Counted from the first letter of the stretch, positions 1-8,740 are shown. The stretch: 64,000 bases of DNA from Anabaena cylindrica PCC 7122 (GCF_000317695.1 NC_019771.1:2546001-2610000); one strand, 5' to 3'. Numbers and translations: made by a program. The notes: generated by a model from the sequence alone, not told the origin.

Positions 1-1510
1 GATTACCCTGTCGTTGGGTATCTGCTGCTAAATAAGTGCGACCGAAACCACCAGAACCGAGAGATCTAGAGATTTTGTAGCGTCCAGCCAAAAGTGCAGC
101 TTCGTTTCTAGGTATGGATATATCCGAGATAGTCAGGTAATTAAACTGGGATGGGAATGCTGTATCTTGATCAAATAATAAGCTTAATTGTGCGATCGCT
201 TCTTGTTGTTTTTCTACTTGCAACAAAATCGCCTGATTTTCCTGCTGAGTTCGGTAACTCGTGTAAAGCATCATAGTAATACTACTTATAACCACCGCTA
301 AGGAAGGTGCAAATAATGGTATCCATATTCCTTGCAGATAAAGACCAGCAGCAATTCCCAACAAACTGAAAAGAATAAAACTTGCTACTAATAATAACAA
401 CAAAGGATGTCGCCATTGCCATGCCAAAACAGCACCCACCAAGGCACAAACCCAAATCCACAAAAATTCAGCCCAATCAGTCCAATAATAAATTAGAGGT
501 CTTCCATCTAAAACTGTACTGAGAATTTGACTAGCTACTTGAGCATGAATAAAAACACGAGGCATTCTCGCGGGTTGGTCTGGTAAACCGCTATAAGGCG
601 TATAGTAACCAGGATGCACACTAGCAGCAGTAGTCCCAATAATTACCAAACGATCTTTTACCCAATTAGGGTTGATTTGATTTGCAAGAACTTGTGTGAG
701 AGTAACTTGTTGAACAAGATTATTTGGATGACGATAATTCAATAAAATTTGATAGCCATCTGCATCTGTATGCTGATAACTGCCGGCATTTTGATCTAAA
801 CGCGGAAATAAAGTTTTACCTATTTGCAGTTCTTTATTTTTATTAAAATTATATGTAATTCCTTCTTTTTCCAGGTATTTAATCGCTAATAGAGCCGGAA
901 AAGAAAACTGCGTTTGACATTTATAATCTGTATTTGTAGATTCAGTAAATAATAAACTGCGTCGAATAACTTGGTCGTTAAAGTTGTCAGTGACTACATC
1001 GTCAAAGCCAATATTTTCAATAGGAAAGTGAGGTGGTGGTGGTATTTCCGATCTACCAAGATTACTTAATAAACAAGTACCAATAATGTTATCTTGCTTT
1101 TGGAGATCAGTGCCTAAATTTGTTTGTTCGTTGCGGTAAATATTTAATCCAATTACACGGGGTTGATAAGATTCTAACTTTTCTAATAATTTGTTGATAG
1201 TTTGATCTGACAAAGGCCATTTTTCTCGTGTCAGATCTTCTTGCGTAATTGTAACTAATAAAATTCGCCTCTCAAGTGGTTCTGGAAGAGGAGATTTTTG
1301 CGATTGTGAAGTATCTCGCAGCATCTGATCATAAATGCTTAACTCCCCAGCTTGTAACCATTTCAGCCCCCGCATTCCCCAAACTGAAACCGTCACTCCC
1401 ACGCTAGTCAGGAGAATAATTGATAGCCAATTATAGGAAGTAAAAACTGGACGTGAAACCTGATCTGTGACGAAAACTGCACGAAACCTTGCTAAAATTC
1501 CATTAATCAC
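1..1510 (-). CDS. CHASE2-domain serine/threonine protein kinase, N-terminal part (cut by window edge)
   Basis: This is the first ~500 residues of a transmembrane receptor-type Ser/Thr kinase; the rest lies left of the window. I chose the GTG at 1510 because no in-frame ATG is seen near it. One membrane segment (about residues 25-45) is followed by a ~290-residue extracytoplasmic CHASE2 sensor region, with GFDDVVTDNFND near residue 168. Three closely packed membrane segments follow (about 345-415), then a short linker and the start of the kinase domain, where the glycine-rich loop LGSGGFGRTY is visible near residue 490. CHASE2 domains sense unknown extracytoplasmic signals, and in cyanobacteria they are commonly joined to Hanks-type kinases. 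The catalytic loop is outside the window, so activity cannot be judged. The family call is sure; the ligand is unknown. Confidence 0.9.
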   Translation of the reverse strand, partial: MINGILARFRAVFVTDQVSRPVFTSYNWLSIILLTSVGVTVSVWGMRGLKWLQAGELSIYDQMLRDTSQSQKSPLPEPLERRILLVTITQEDLTREKWPLSDQTINKLLEKLESYQPRVIGLNIYRNEQTNLGTDLQKQDNIIGTCLLSNLGRSEIPPPPHFPIENIGFDDVVTDNFNDQVIRRSLLFTESTNTDYKCQTQFSFPALLAIKYLEKEGITYNFNKNKELQIGKTLFPRLDQNAGSYQHTDADGYQILLNYRHPNNLVQQVTLTQVLANQINPNWVKDRLVIIGTTAASVHPGYYTPYSGLPDQPARMPRVFIHAQVASQILSTVLDGRPLIYYWTDWAEFLWIWVCALVGAVLAWQWRHPLLLLLVASFILFSLLGIAAGLYLQGIWIPLFAPSLAVVISSITMMLYTSYRTQQENQAILLQVEKQQEAIAQLSLLFDQDTAFPSQFNYLTISDISIPRNEAALLAGRYKISRSLGSGGFGRTYLAADTQRQGN

Positions 1511-1657
1511 TGTATTGCGGCAGTAGCCTGGATGTGGTAGATGATAATATTTGCAATATACAGCAGATTGCAGATACATGAAATACAGAATCTAAATTTC
1601 CAGCCAAACACAAAGCCAGTTTGACTCTTGATTTTAGAATTGTGCTGTAACTGCTTT

Positions 1658-1927
1658 TTATTCCTGTTGGGTTTTTTGAACCTCTTCAATGGAATTTAGC
1701 ATTGATAAAGAAATTGGTGTTGATGAATCTAATTTAGGTGGTTCAGGTAATAATTCAGCCATAACATTACTGAAATAGGAACCGACAATCTTATCGTAGT
1801 TGGAAGCAACCGCTAAAAATGCTCCTCCTAAAATATATATCGGTAAGGGTAGCGATAATTCTTTCACCCAGTCAAAAAATTCTGCTAAGGCAAATAATAC
1901 AAAAAAACAGGCAAGCCAAACCCTCAT
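1658..1927 (-). CDS. small conserved-type membrane protein, function unknown
   Basis: An 89-residue protein that I do not recognise by family. It has two hydrophobic stretches, residues about 3-20 (VWLACFFVLFALAEFF) and 28-45 (PIYILGGAFLAVAS), and a polar C-terminal tail rich in Glu, Ser and Gln. A two-pass membrane protein with both ends on one side is the simplest reading. It lies 147 bases upstream of the CHASE2 kinase on the same strand and could be co-transcribed with it, though the gap is long for an operon. ATG start at 1927, with a GGGGAAAA stretch just upstream that could act as a weak ribosome binding site. Confidence 0.6.
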   Translation of the reverse strand: MRVWLACFFVLFALAEFFDWVKELSLPLPIYILGGAFLAVASNYDKIVGSYFSNVMAELLPEPPKLDSSTPISLSMLNSIEEVQKTQQE

Positions 1928-2001
1928 CTTTTTTTCCCCTGTATGGAAGCAACTCTATCTATAGGTTAAACAGCTTGCATGATACTGGATGTACGCCACA
2001 A

Positions 2002-2514
2002 TCACAAATTTTTGCTTAAATCCTGTATCACCTGATGGTAAACTTCCTGCACGTCTTGACGATCTTTTAGTTCTGGCAAGGTTTCTAGGCTGCCACGCTC
2101 AATCATATCAGCATGATGACGCAGAACTGCATGGTATTGGGGATTTTGGGTAAAATTGGCAATAATAGCGATCGCTTCTAGTAAATGCATCGTCACCGCT
2201 TTTTCAGAACGGGAATTTTGACGAATTTGGTCAAAAGCATCATTAATCACCTCCTCAAAAGTTACAGGTTTGGCAATGACTCGCAATTTATGATCCTCAT
2301 CGTAGCGGTAAGCTGAGGGAATTTCTCTCTGCACTAACTGGCACAGTCCCGCACAAAGTCTATCAATAGAATAAATGGCTGTAAATGGATCGTTCACAGA
2401 TGGAGAAATAGCACGCAAAGCAATTTCAACTAATTGCAAAATGGGAAATTCTATATCTTGTTGTTCAGTCCGGTTTTTCCCTAGAATAAAAACCTGTTTA
2501 ATTTTTTTATGAGT
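2002..2514 (-). pseudogene. C-terminal remnant of a DUF2254 membrane protein
   Basis: The open frame encodes the soluble C-terminal part of DUF2254 proteins, including the family-typical stretch reading RTEQQDIEFPI followed by QLVEIALRAISPSVNDPF. Whole DUF2254 proteins are usually over 400 residues and begin with several membrane segments. Here the frame is closed upstream by a stop at 2515-2517, and only about 170 codons remain. There is no ATG; a TTG at 2439 would give 145 residues. I find no N-terminal half in the ~300 bases upstream before cruP. The simplest reading is a 5'-deleted gene. A functional short protein from the TTG is possible but lacks a visible ribosome binding site. Confidence 0.65.
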
Positions 2515-2816
2515 TTATGATTTACTTTCTCACCAGGATAAAACATTGCCAATTGATGACCCTTGATAATAAAATTACCTGGTCGATATTTAAGATGGAT
2601 TAAGATATTATATTCACGCCTTACTCGTTAGTCGTTACTGATGATAGTCAAAAAGTTATGCCATTCAAATCTTACTAAGGGTGAAAGATTAGTTGACTAA
2701 TAGGTAGACAAAGCTAATTTTTGGGTCAACTTTGGTAAAATGTGACAACTTTGTGAAATTTTCTACTTAGGGAAACGATAGGATCAATAATATGCAATTG
2801 ACTGGAATTAAATTGT
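2515..2816. other. intergenic region upstream of cruP
   Basis: About 300 bases of AT-rich DNA between the divergent DUF2254 remnant and cruP. It must hold the cruP promoter, but I see no convincing -10/-35 pair or known operator. The missing 5' part of the DUF2254 gene is not present here. Confidence 0.5.
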
Positions 2817-4358
2817 ATGTCTTTAACTGAAGAGATTCTTTCCCCACTACCTGGTGATGTTTTAGGTGGTTTACGTCGTACTGACCGCATATTAACATCC
2901 CTAAGAGCAGACAATGCAACTATCCCAAATGTAGTTAAAGAAAACCAGCAGCCTTTAGACTCTGTAGACTGGGATGTAATTATTTGCGGTGGTACTTTGG
3001 GAATTTTGATTGGTTGCACTTTAGCAGTGCGGGGTGTGCGTGTAGCATTGCTAGAAAGAGGTTTTTTGCGAGGGAGGGAACAGGAATGGAATATTTCCCG
3101 CAAAGAGTTGGAAGTGTTTCGAGAATTGGACTTGCTGACAGAGGTGGAATTAGAAAGAGCGATCGCAACTCAATATAACCCAGCACGAGTTAGCTTTCAA
3201 GGTGGCACAGAGGTTTGGGTAGAAGATGTCCTCAACATCGGTGTAGATCCTGTTTATTTATTAGAAACCTTAAAAACCCGCTTTCTCGCTGCCGGAGGTC
3301 AGTTATTTGAAAATACACCCTTCACCGCAGCGGTAGTTCACCCCAACGGAATAACTGTAAACAATAAATTCACAGCCAGATTATTACTTGACGCAATGGG
3401 AAATCTTTCACCAATATGTCAACAAGCGCGTCAAGGGAAAAAACCAGATGCACTATGTTTAGTTGTGGGAAGTTGTGCTGAAGGATTTCCGGAAAATGAT
3501 GCAGGTGATTTGTTGTTATCTTTCACGGCTTTGCAAAATCAATGCCAATACTTTTGGGAAGCATTTCCCGCTAAAGATGGGAGAACAACCTATTTATTTA
3601 CCTATATGGATGCAAATCCCCAACGTTTGAATTTAGAAACTTTGTTTGATGAATATCTCCGTCTTTTACCAGAATATCAAGGTGTAGAAATTAGTCAACT
3701 CAACTTTAAAAGAGCGTTGTTTGGTTTTTTTCCTAGTTATCGTCAAAGTCCTCTCAAAACTCCTTGGCATCGCATTTTACCAGTGGGAGATAGTAGCGGA
3801 AATCAATCACCTTTAAGTTTTGGTGGTTTTGGCGCTATGGTGCGGCATTTACAAAGATTAACTTATGGTATTGATGAAGCACTAAAAACTGATCAATTAT
3901 CTGCCCTATCTTTATCACTTCTGCAACCATATCAACCTAGTTTGAGTGTCACTTGGTTGTTTCAAAAAGCAATGAGTGTGGGTATAAATCAAAAAATTGC
4001 CCCCAATCAAATTAATCAATTACTCGCTGCCGTTTTTCAAGAAATGCAACAGCTAGGTACACCCGTTTTAAAACCATTTTTACAAGATATAGTCCAGTAT
4101 GGGGCATTAACACAAACTTTATTAAAAACTGGTTTATCCCATCCTGTATTAGTTGCTAAAATAATTCCGCAAGTTGGCTTATATAGTTTACTAGATTGGA
4201 TGTTACATTATATTAATTTAGGTGTGTATACTGGCTTGTTTTCTATAAATCCCCTCTTAGAATCATTAGTTAATATGTTGCCAGAAAAACAACAATATTA
4301 TTGGCATCGTTTGGTTGATGCTTGGAAATTTGGTTCCGGTGGTGATTATTCTGAATAA
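2817..4358 (+). CDS. cruP: lycopene cyclase-family flavoprotein CruP
   Basis: A 513-residue FAD-dependent protein of the CruA/CruP group. A dinucleotide-binding motif (DVIICGGTLGILIG, about residues 53-66) is followed by an acidic strand end (ALLERG) and the CruP signature REQEWNISRKEL near residue 90, then GGTEVWVEDVLNIGVDP near 130; plant CruP carries the same signatures. A second FAD-contact motif (ILPVGDSSGNQSPLSFGG) lies near residue 320. CruA/CruP-type proteins were described as lycopene cyclases, but plant CruP is reported to act mainly in relieving photo-oxidative stress, so cyclase activity here is uncertain. The gene leads a three-gene run with two membrane paralogues 14 and 19 bases apart. 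ATG start; length is typical for the group. Confidence 0.88.
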   Translation: MSLTEEILSPLPGDVLGGLRRTDRILTSLRADNATIPNVVKENQQPLDSVDWDVIICGGTLGILIGCTLAVRGVRVALLERGFLRGREQEWNISRKELEVFRELDLLTEVELERAIATQYNPARVSFQGGTEVWVEDVLNIGVDPVYLLETLKTRFLAAGGQLFENTPFTAAVVHPNGITVNNKFTARLLLDAMGNLSPICQQARQGKKPDALCLVVGSCAEGFPENDAGDLLLSFTALQNQCQYFWEAFPAKDGRTTYLFTYMDANPQRLNLETLFDEYLRLLPEYQGVEISQLNFKRALFGFFPSYRQSPLKTPWHRILPVGDSSGNQSPLSFGGFGAMVRHLQRLTYGIDEALKTDQLSALSLSLLQPYQPSLSVTWLFQKAMSVGINQKIAPNQINQLLAAVFQEMQQLGTPVLKPFLQDIVQYGALTQTLLKTGLSHPVLVAKIIPQVGLYSLLDWMLHYINLGVYTGLFSINPLLESLVNMLPEKQQYYWHRLVDAWKFGSGGDYSE

Positions 4359-4372
4359 TATCTGAGGATAAG

Positions 4373-5077
4373 ATGATTGAACGTAAATCTATTAGAGTAA
4401 AATACTTTGCAGTCTTAATTCAATTACTGCGAGAACGTCAAGTATTTCTTGAAGAAATTCGTCAAGGTGTAAGATTACCAAGTAAAATTATTTCTCTCTT
4501 GGTTTGTAGTTCCCTATTTATAGCAATGTATGGTGGAATTATTGGTGCATATCATAGCTGGATGCAAGCTTTATCTTCAGCAGTAAAATTACCAGCACTC
4601 TACTTAATAACTCTGTTGATTTGTCTGCCAACTTTGTTTTTTTCTAATATTATTTTTGGTTCAAAGCGTACCTTTGGTCAATATTTTGCCTTGGTGTTAA
4701 CAGCGGTTGCAGTTACTAGTGTTCTACTATTTAGTTTTGCACCAATTGCCTTGTTTTTTTTAATGACTACCAATAATTATCAATTTTTGATTTTGTTAAA
4801 TGTCATTATTTTTTCCCTAACAGGATTTATTGGTATTTCTTCTTTATATAATGCTACTAATGTAGTCTTAGAACAAGAAGATGAAGGTAGTCAAACACGC
4901 AAAAAGATTATCCAAGGTTGGTTATTTCTTTATGCTTTTGTAGGTAGTCAGTTAGGATGGACTCTCAGACCTTTTTTTGGTACACCAGATTCTATATTTC
5001 AATTGTTCCGTGAAAGAGAAGGCAACTTTTATTTGAGTGTGCTGCAATCTCTCGGTCATATTTTAGGAATTCGTTAA
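4373..5077 (+). CDS. polytopic membrane protein, first of two tandem paralogues
   Basis: A 234-residue protein with a ~40-residue charged N-terminus, about five or six hydrophobic segments, and a conserved C-terminal motif LGWTLRPFFG followed by a short polar part containing REREGNFY. I do not recognise an enzymatic motif. It starts 14 bases after cruP, with a purine-rich TGAGGATAAG just ahead of the ATG that can serve as ribosome binding site, so co-transcription with cruP is likely. The next gene is a full-length paralogue sharing the same segment order and the same motif. A role beside CruP in membrane or pigment stress is only suggested by this arrangement. Confidence 0.75.
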   Translation: MIERKSIRVKYFAVLIQLLRERQVFLEEIRQGVRLPSKIISLLVCSSLFIAMYGGIIGAYHSWMQALSSAVKLPALYLITLLICLPTLFFSNIIFGSKRTFGQYFALVLTAVAVTSVLLFSFAPIALFFLMTTNNYQFLILLNVIIFSLTGFIGISSLYNATNVVLEQEDEGSQTRKKIIQGWLFLYAFVGSQLGWTLRPFFGTPDSIFQLFREREGNFYLSVLQSLGHILGIR

Positions 5078-5096
5078 TTACTCAGGGGAAATTAAA

Positions 5097-5798
5097 ATGA
5101 TAGAACAACAAGCTTATGTAAAAAAACACTTTGGTGTTTTACTAAGTTTATTAAGAAATCGCCAAGGTTTTTTAGAAGAAATTAGCCAAGAAATCAGATT
5201 ACCACATAAAATCAGTTCTTTGTTTGTTACCAGTTCTATATTTTTCGCAATTTATGGGGCAATTATCGGTGCATCTCACAGTTGGGCGCAATCATTATCC
5301 GGTGCAATTAAACTTCCAGTTTTCTATTTATTAACACTGATTATCTGTTTCCCGACATTGTTCTTTTTTAATGTTTTATTTGGTTCTCGCAGTAGCTTTA
5401 AACAGCATTTTGTCATCTTACTCACAGCAGTATCAGTAATTAGTGTACTGTTATTTAGTTTAGCACCAGTGACGCTGTTCTTTATGATTACAGCACCTGA
5501 TTCATATCAGTTTTTCAAACTATTAAATGTCTTGATTTTTGCAATCACAGGTGTTTTTGGTGTGAAGTTTCTTTATGAAGGAATGCAGTTACTTTCTCAA
5601 CAAGATGAAGTTGGACAAAAAACTCGGACTACAATTTTAAAATCATGGTTATTGCTGTATGGTTTTGTGGGTATCCAATTAGGATGGTTTCTTCGTCCCT
5701 TTTTTGGTGCGCCAGGTACTAAATTTGAGTTATTTCGGGCGGTAAAAGGTAACTTTTATCTAGATATTATGAATGCGATATCAACAATTTTTAAGTAG
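5097..5798 (+). CDS. polytopic membrane protein, second tandem paralogue
   Basis: A 233-residue homologue of the preceding protein along its whole length: same basic N-terminus (VLLSLLRNRQGFLEEI), same membrane segments and same C-terminal LGWFLRPFFGAPG with KGNFY after it. It begins 19 bases downstream with a CAGGGGAAA ribosome-binding-type sequence and closes the cruP run. The two copies have diverged clearly at the DNA level, so the duplication is old. Function unknown. The gene ends 7 bases before the convergent panE. Confidence 0.75.
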   Translation: MIEQQAYVKKHFGVLLSLLRNRQGFLEEISQEIRLPHKISSLFVTSSIFFAIYGAIIGASHSWAQSLSGAIKLPVFYLLTLIICFPTLFFFNVLFGSRSSFKQHFVILLTAVSVISVLLFSLAPVTLFFMITAPDSYQFFKLLNVLIFAITGVFGVKFLYEGMQLLSQQDEVGQKTRTTILKSWLLLYGFVGIQLGWFLRPFFGAPGTKFELFRAVKGNFYLDIMNAISTIFK

Positions 5799-5805
5799 AA
5801 TTAGT

Positions 5806-6756
5806 TTAAGTTAAGACAGAATTTTGTATTCTGGCATTTAAGAACTGCAACTGTTGATATAAACAACGAATCTGCGGTAAATTTACACCTGCTGATTCTG
5901 CTTTATTTAATGAGTTGCCAAAAATTGCTTCTACTTCCAAAGGACGACATTCATCAAAATCAATTTTCATGCTGGTGCGGTATGGTGTCATTTTTACTGT
6001 ATAATCAAGCATTGTTTGAATAAAACTATCGGGAATAATTCTTCCTGTACTTTTTGCACCTGCGGCTACTTCAAACATTAATTGTTTAACTAACTGACAG
6101 GTGTGAATATCTGCCATTAATTCATCAGTTGTAGCATTGAGAATCACAGATAATCCGTTGTAAGGAATATTCCAGACCAATTTTTTCCAACGTCCTAATA
6201 GTAAATCTTCTGCTAGTTCTATTGATATCCCCGCATTTTGAAAGTCTCCTGCAATTTCCCTCATTCTGTCTGTAATTCCAGTGGGGAGATAGTTAGAAGC
6301 ATATTCACCAAGGGCGATTTGTCCATAGTCTAAATGATGAATATGTCCAGGACTTACTTTGTTGGAACAAAGAAAACATAAACCACCTAAAATATAAGTG
6401 TTGCTGACAATTTGGGAAATTTCTGCTTCTATGCCAATTCCATTTTGTAATACTAAGACTACCCCATCATGTTTGACGACAGATGGTAATATTTGCGGTA
6501 GCAAGTGGTTTTGGGTAGTTTTTAGCGCTACTACCACCACATCACACCGAGGCATTTTCTCTGCGTCGTTGTAGGCGTTGACTTGGGGGAGGATAAAATC
6601 GCCGTCTTTAGATTCAATCAATAAACCATGTTGCTTGACTTGTAGATAATCACTTTTGAGTAAAAAGTGGACATTATTGCCAGCTTTTTGTAGTTTAGCG
6701 CCATAAAAACCGCCTAATGCACCAGTCCCGATAATTGCGTATGTGCGTTTACCCAT
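5806..6756 (-). CDS. panE: 2-dehydropantoate 2-reductase (ketopantoate reductase)
   Basis: A 316-residue enzyme of the ApbA/PanE family, expected to reduce 2-dehydropantoate to pantoate with NADPH in pantothenate and CoA synthesis. The nucleotide-binding motif IGTGALGGFYGA lies at residues 8-19. The family motif GRWKKLVWNIPYN (about 190-202) carries the expected catalytic Lys and Asn, and RTSMKIDFDECRPLEVEAIFG-type residues near 265-285 form the substrate-side Ser/Asp/Glu cluster. The length is normal. PanE-like paralogues of unknown substrate are common, so the exact substrate is likely rather than certain. It is convergent with the upstream membrane gene and starts at a clear ATG. Confidence 0.85.
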   Translation of the reverse strand: MGKRTYAIIGTGALGGFYGAKLQKAGNNVHFLLKSDYLQVKQHGLLIESKDGDFILPQVNAYNDAEKMPRCDVVVVALKTTQNHLLPQILPSVVKHDGVVLVLQNGIGIEAEISQIVSNTYILGGLCFLCSNKVSPGHIHHLDYGQIALGEYASNYLPTGITDRMREIAGDFQNAGISIELAEDLLLGRWKKLVWNIPYNGLSVILNATTDELMADIHTCQLVKQLMFEVAAGAKSTGRIIPDSFIQTMLDYTVKMTPYRTSMKIDFDECRPLEVEAIFGNSLNKAESAGVNLPQIRCLYQQLQFLNARIQNSVLT

Positions 6757-6876
6757 TTCATCTATAGAGAAATCTTAGGAAAATCATAGAAGGATATTGT
6801 AGCAAGATGTGAGTTAATAAAATTTAAATATGATTTACTATTCTTTAGAACTTTTGGCAGAGATAAGGTGACATAA

Positions 6877-7278
6877 ATGGCTGATATTGTTGATATTGCA
6901 GTTGGTAATGATTCGTTTCAAACTTTGGTAGCAGCTGTGCAAGCGGCTGGTTTAGTGGAAACGTTGAAAAGTCCCGGGCCATTCACAGTTTTTGCACCAA
7001 CTGATGAGGCGTTTGCTAAGTTACCCCCAGGTACAATTACAACTTTATTACAAAATATTCCCCAGTTAGCACGAATTTTAACATATCATGTTGTTCCCGG
7101 AAAACTGACTCAAGCTGATTTAAGTAAACTGGGTACGGTGATTTCTGTGGAAGGTTCCCCTATAAAAATTAATTGTGAAGATGGTTTTGAAGTGAAAAAT
7201 GCCCAGGTTTTAGCAGCAGATATTGATGCAGATAATGGTGTAATTCATGTTATTGATACTGTGATTTTAATGGGTTAA
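6877..7278 (+). CDS. fasciclin (FAS1) domain protein
   Basis: A 133-residue single FAS1 domain. The two FAS1 signature blocks are present: GPFTVFAPTDEAFAKLP near residues 34-50, and the C-terminal block GVIHVIDTVILMG. In between is YHVVPGKL. FAS1 domains mediate adhesion or act as small secreted matrix proteins. This copy has no signal peptide (it begins MADIVDIAVGND), as in many cyanobacterial single-domain fasciclins, so its location is unclear. A ribosome-binding-like AAGGTGAC is 7 bases ahead of the ATG. It appears monocistronic. Confidence 0.9.
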   Translation: MADIVDIAVGNDSFQTLVAAVQAAGLVETLKSPGPFTVFAPTDEAFAKLPPGTITTLLQNIPQLARILTYHVVPGKLTQADLSKLGTVISVEGSPIKINCEDGFEVKNAQVLAADIDADNGVIHVIDTVILMG

Positions 7279-7590
7279 TTTAGTTAGGGCTAAAGCTGAA
7301 TTTCACAACCAATATTTCTTGTGGGTTGCGTCAGACTCCATAATTTGGCAACAATCACAGATTTTCGGGTCTGATGCACTCTACTAAATATTCCAGTTGA
7401 ATAAGTCCTGTTGGTAATGGCGGCCATTTTCCACCATATCTCAATATCTAGGTTAAGGATTTTGGTTGGCTTAATTCTTTAAACAATGTAAAATAATCTA
7501 CACGAGTACTCACTCTCATGCTATCATGAGTGTAGGTAAATAAATAAATGTTAACCTTATAATAAGTCAATTCTTAATTACCATAATTTA
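7279..7590. other. intergenic region with a palindromic repeat
   Basis: About 310 bases holding the imperfect palindrome at 7321-7384 and a second hairpin near 7511-7536 (ACTCTCATG paired with CATGAGTGT, one mismatch), which may end the fasciclin transcript, though no T-run follows. No coding potential is evident. Confidence 0.5.
7321..7384. repeat. imperfect palindromic element, GTGGGTTGCGTCAGAC type
   Basis: The ends GTGGGTTGCGTCAGAC and GTCTGATGCACTCTAC are inverted copies matching at 12 of 16 positions, enclosing about 32 bases. The same end sequence occurs in the hairpin at 61896-61956, so this is a dispersed palindromic repeat rather than a chance hairpin. Confidence 0.6.
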
Positions 7591-7938
7591 ATGCTCGATT
7601 TCAACACTTTAGCTGAATTATCTCGTGCCAACTGTGCAGGTATTTGTGCATTTCTCATACCAGCAAACATTCTGTCCACATTGTTAACAATTGCCCTCAC
7701 AGCACTAAACCGCCCCACAATTCAAGTATGGCAATCTGCTGGTTTTGCTAGTGTTTTCGCTTGTGTGATGATGCTACACGTTTATACTTGGTTAATGATC
7801 GGTGTGGTGATGCTACCAACTTATATTTTATTGGGTCTAGCAATGACTTGTTTACTAACTAATTTAGCTGCTGTTCTCTGGCGGTTTAATGCGCTACCAT
7901 TGCTCGCTCACTGGAAGTATAATAGACAATCTGAATAA
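7591..7938 (+). CDS. small polytopic membrane protein, function unknown
   Basis: A 115-residue protein with three or four hydrophobic segments (about residues 17-38, 48-68, 72-95 and the region before LAHWKYNRQSE). The single ATG start at 7591 has no clear ribosome binding site. No enzymatic or ligand-binding motif is seen. A hairpin at 8002-8026 follows at 64 bases and probably ends transcription. I cannot assign a family. Confidence 0.65.
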   Translation: MLDFNTLAELSRANCAGICAFLIPANILSTLLTIALTALNRPTIQVWQSAGFASVFACVMMLHVYTWLMIGVVMLPTYILLGLAMTCLLTNLAAVLWRFNALPLLAHWKYNRQSE

Positions 7939-8001
7939 GTTCAAAAGATTGGTTCATATCAATTTGCCACATTAACCAGATTAAATATATATCAATAAAG
8001 T

Positions 8002-8026
8002 GGGAGGGTAATCATATTACTCTCCC
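8002..8026. terminator. hairpin between convergent genes
   Basis: GGGAGGGTAA and TTACTCTCCC form a 10-base stem with one mismatch around a 5-base loop. It lies between the convergent genes ending at 7938 (+) and 8082 (-). No strong T-run follows on either side, so it is a probable, not typical, terminator. Confidence 0.5.
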
Positions 8027-8081
8027 GTATTATTTAATTAGCTTTTTACTAATAGCTAATACTCTGGATTGATTTAGTTAA

Positions 8082-8306
8082 TTACCACCAGCCGCCAGAG
8101 TAGCCAGAGTTGTTTCTGTAAGAGTGGTCTTTGTAGGAGTAGTCTTTGTAAGAATGGTTGTGTCCGTGGTATTTACCATGACAAGAATGACCACCGCCTG
8201 CAACAAATAGAGTTTCCTGAGTAGCTAGTTCGTTGAGAAAGCTGGCGGAATCATTGAATAGTTCATAACCAGTAGGAAGTAGTTTGGAAATATGGATATT
8301 AGCCAT
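8082..8306 (-). CDS. RiPP-like precursor peptide with His/Tyr/Gly-rich core
   Basis: A 74-residue peptide. Residues 1-36 look like a conserved leader (PTGYELFNDSASFLNEL), a type found in short cyanobacterial peptides. The Gly triplet at 37-39 (VAGGG) resembles a double-glycine processing site. The remaining 35 residues form an unusual core with six His, six Tyr, one Cys, many Gly and Ser, three pentapeptide repeats of the form SY(K/R)(D/N)x at 52-66, and a C-terminal GGWW. This points to a cleaved, exported peptide, perhaps modified or metal-binding. No maturation enzyme or exporter is adjacent, so any processing would act in trans. A GGAGAA ribosome binding site precedes the ATG. The RiPP assignment is inference from architecture. 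Confidence 0.65.
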   Translation of the reverse strand: MANIHISKLLPTGYELFNDSASFLNELATQETLFVAGGGHSCHGKYHGHNHSYKDYSYKDHSYRNNSGYSGGWW

Positions 8307-8536
8307 GAGAATTTCTCCTTTATCTCAATGTAAGTTTTCTGCAATTTATAGATTAGACTTGATTGCAACTAATCTTATTTATCATGGTTTCAAAAAAACC
8401 ATATTAAATCAAGGGTTTTACTTCAATTATCTGGACATAAATAGATTAATTATGTCTAGCAATATTCTGAATTTAGCAATTAATTTTTAGGCAAAATTGG
8501 TCAGTATAATTTTATTGCATTTGGTAGGAGGCTAAA

Positions 8537-8599
8537 ATGTTTGAATCAGCGGAAAATAAGATGAAGGGTGGCAGACGTAATGACTTTAGTTATGTCTGA
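8537..8599 (+). CDS. possible 20-residue micro-ORF
   Basis: An ATG preceded by a strong ribosome binding site (TAGGAGG, 6 bases upstream) opens a 20-codon frame ending in TGA, encoding a basic peptide with KGGRRND in the middle. It is the best Shine-Dalgarno sequence in this gap. It may be a tiny peptide, a remnant of a longer gene, or chance. It sits just upstream of the inverted-repeat element at 8622. Confidence 0.25.
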   Translation: MFESAENKMKGGRRNDFSYV

Positions 8600-8621
8600 C
8601 AAGATGAGCGAAAAATGATTA

Positions 8622-8740
8622 TATAGCCTTTCCCACTCTAGTTAGATACAAAATTACCCCTCCCCAACCCTCCCCTTGGTAAGGGGAGGGTGCGCGACAG
8701 CGCGGGTGGGGTGTATTTCATGAGCTTGGGAATTGCTATA
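8622..8740. mobile_element. MITE-like element, copy 1
   Basis: About 119 bases with imperfect terminal inverted repeats (TATAGCCTTTCCC at the left; the right end, read inverted, is TATAGCAATTCCC) and an internal CCCTCCCC/GGGGAGGG hairpin. A second copy of nearly the same sequence lies at 44371-44478. It encodes nothing. The ends start and finish in TATA, which would fit insertion at a TA dinucleotide. No matching transposase is in the window. Confidence 0.7.

Noticed and set aside
1507..1689. 60-codon basic frame upstream of the CHASE2 kinase
   Set aside because: Poly-Lys/Gln composition, overlaps the start of the kinase gene and ends of the neighbouring gene; no family features.
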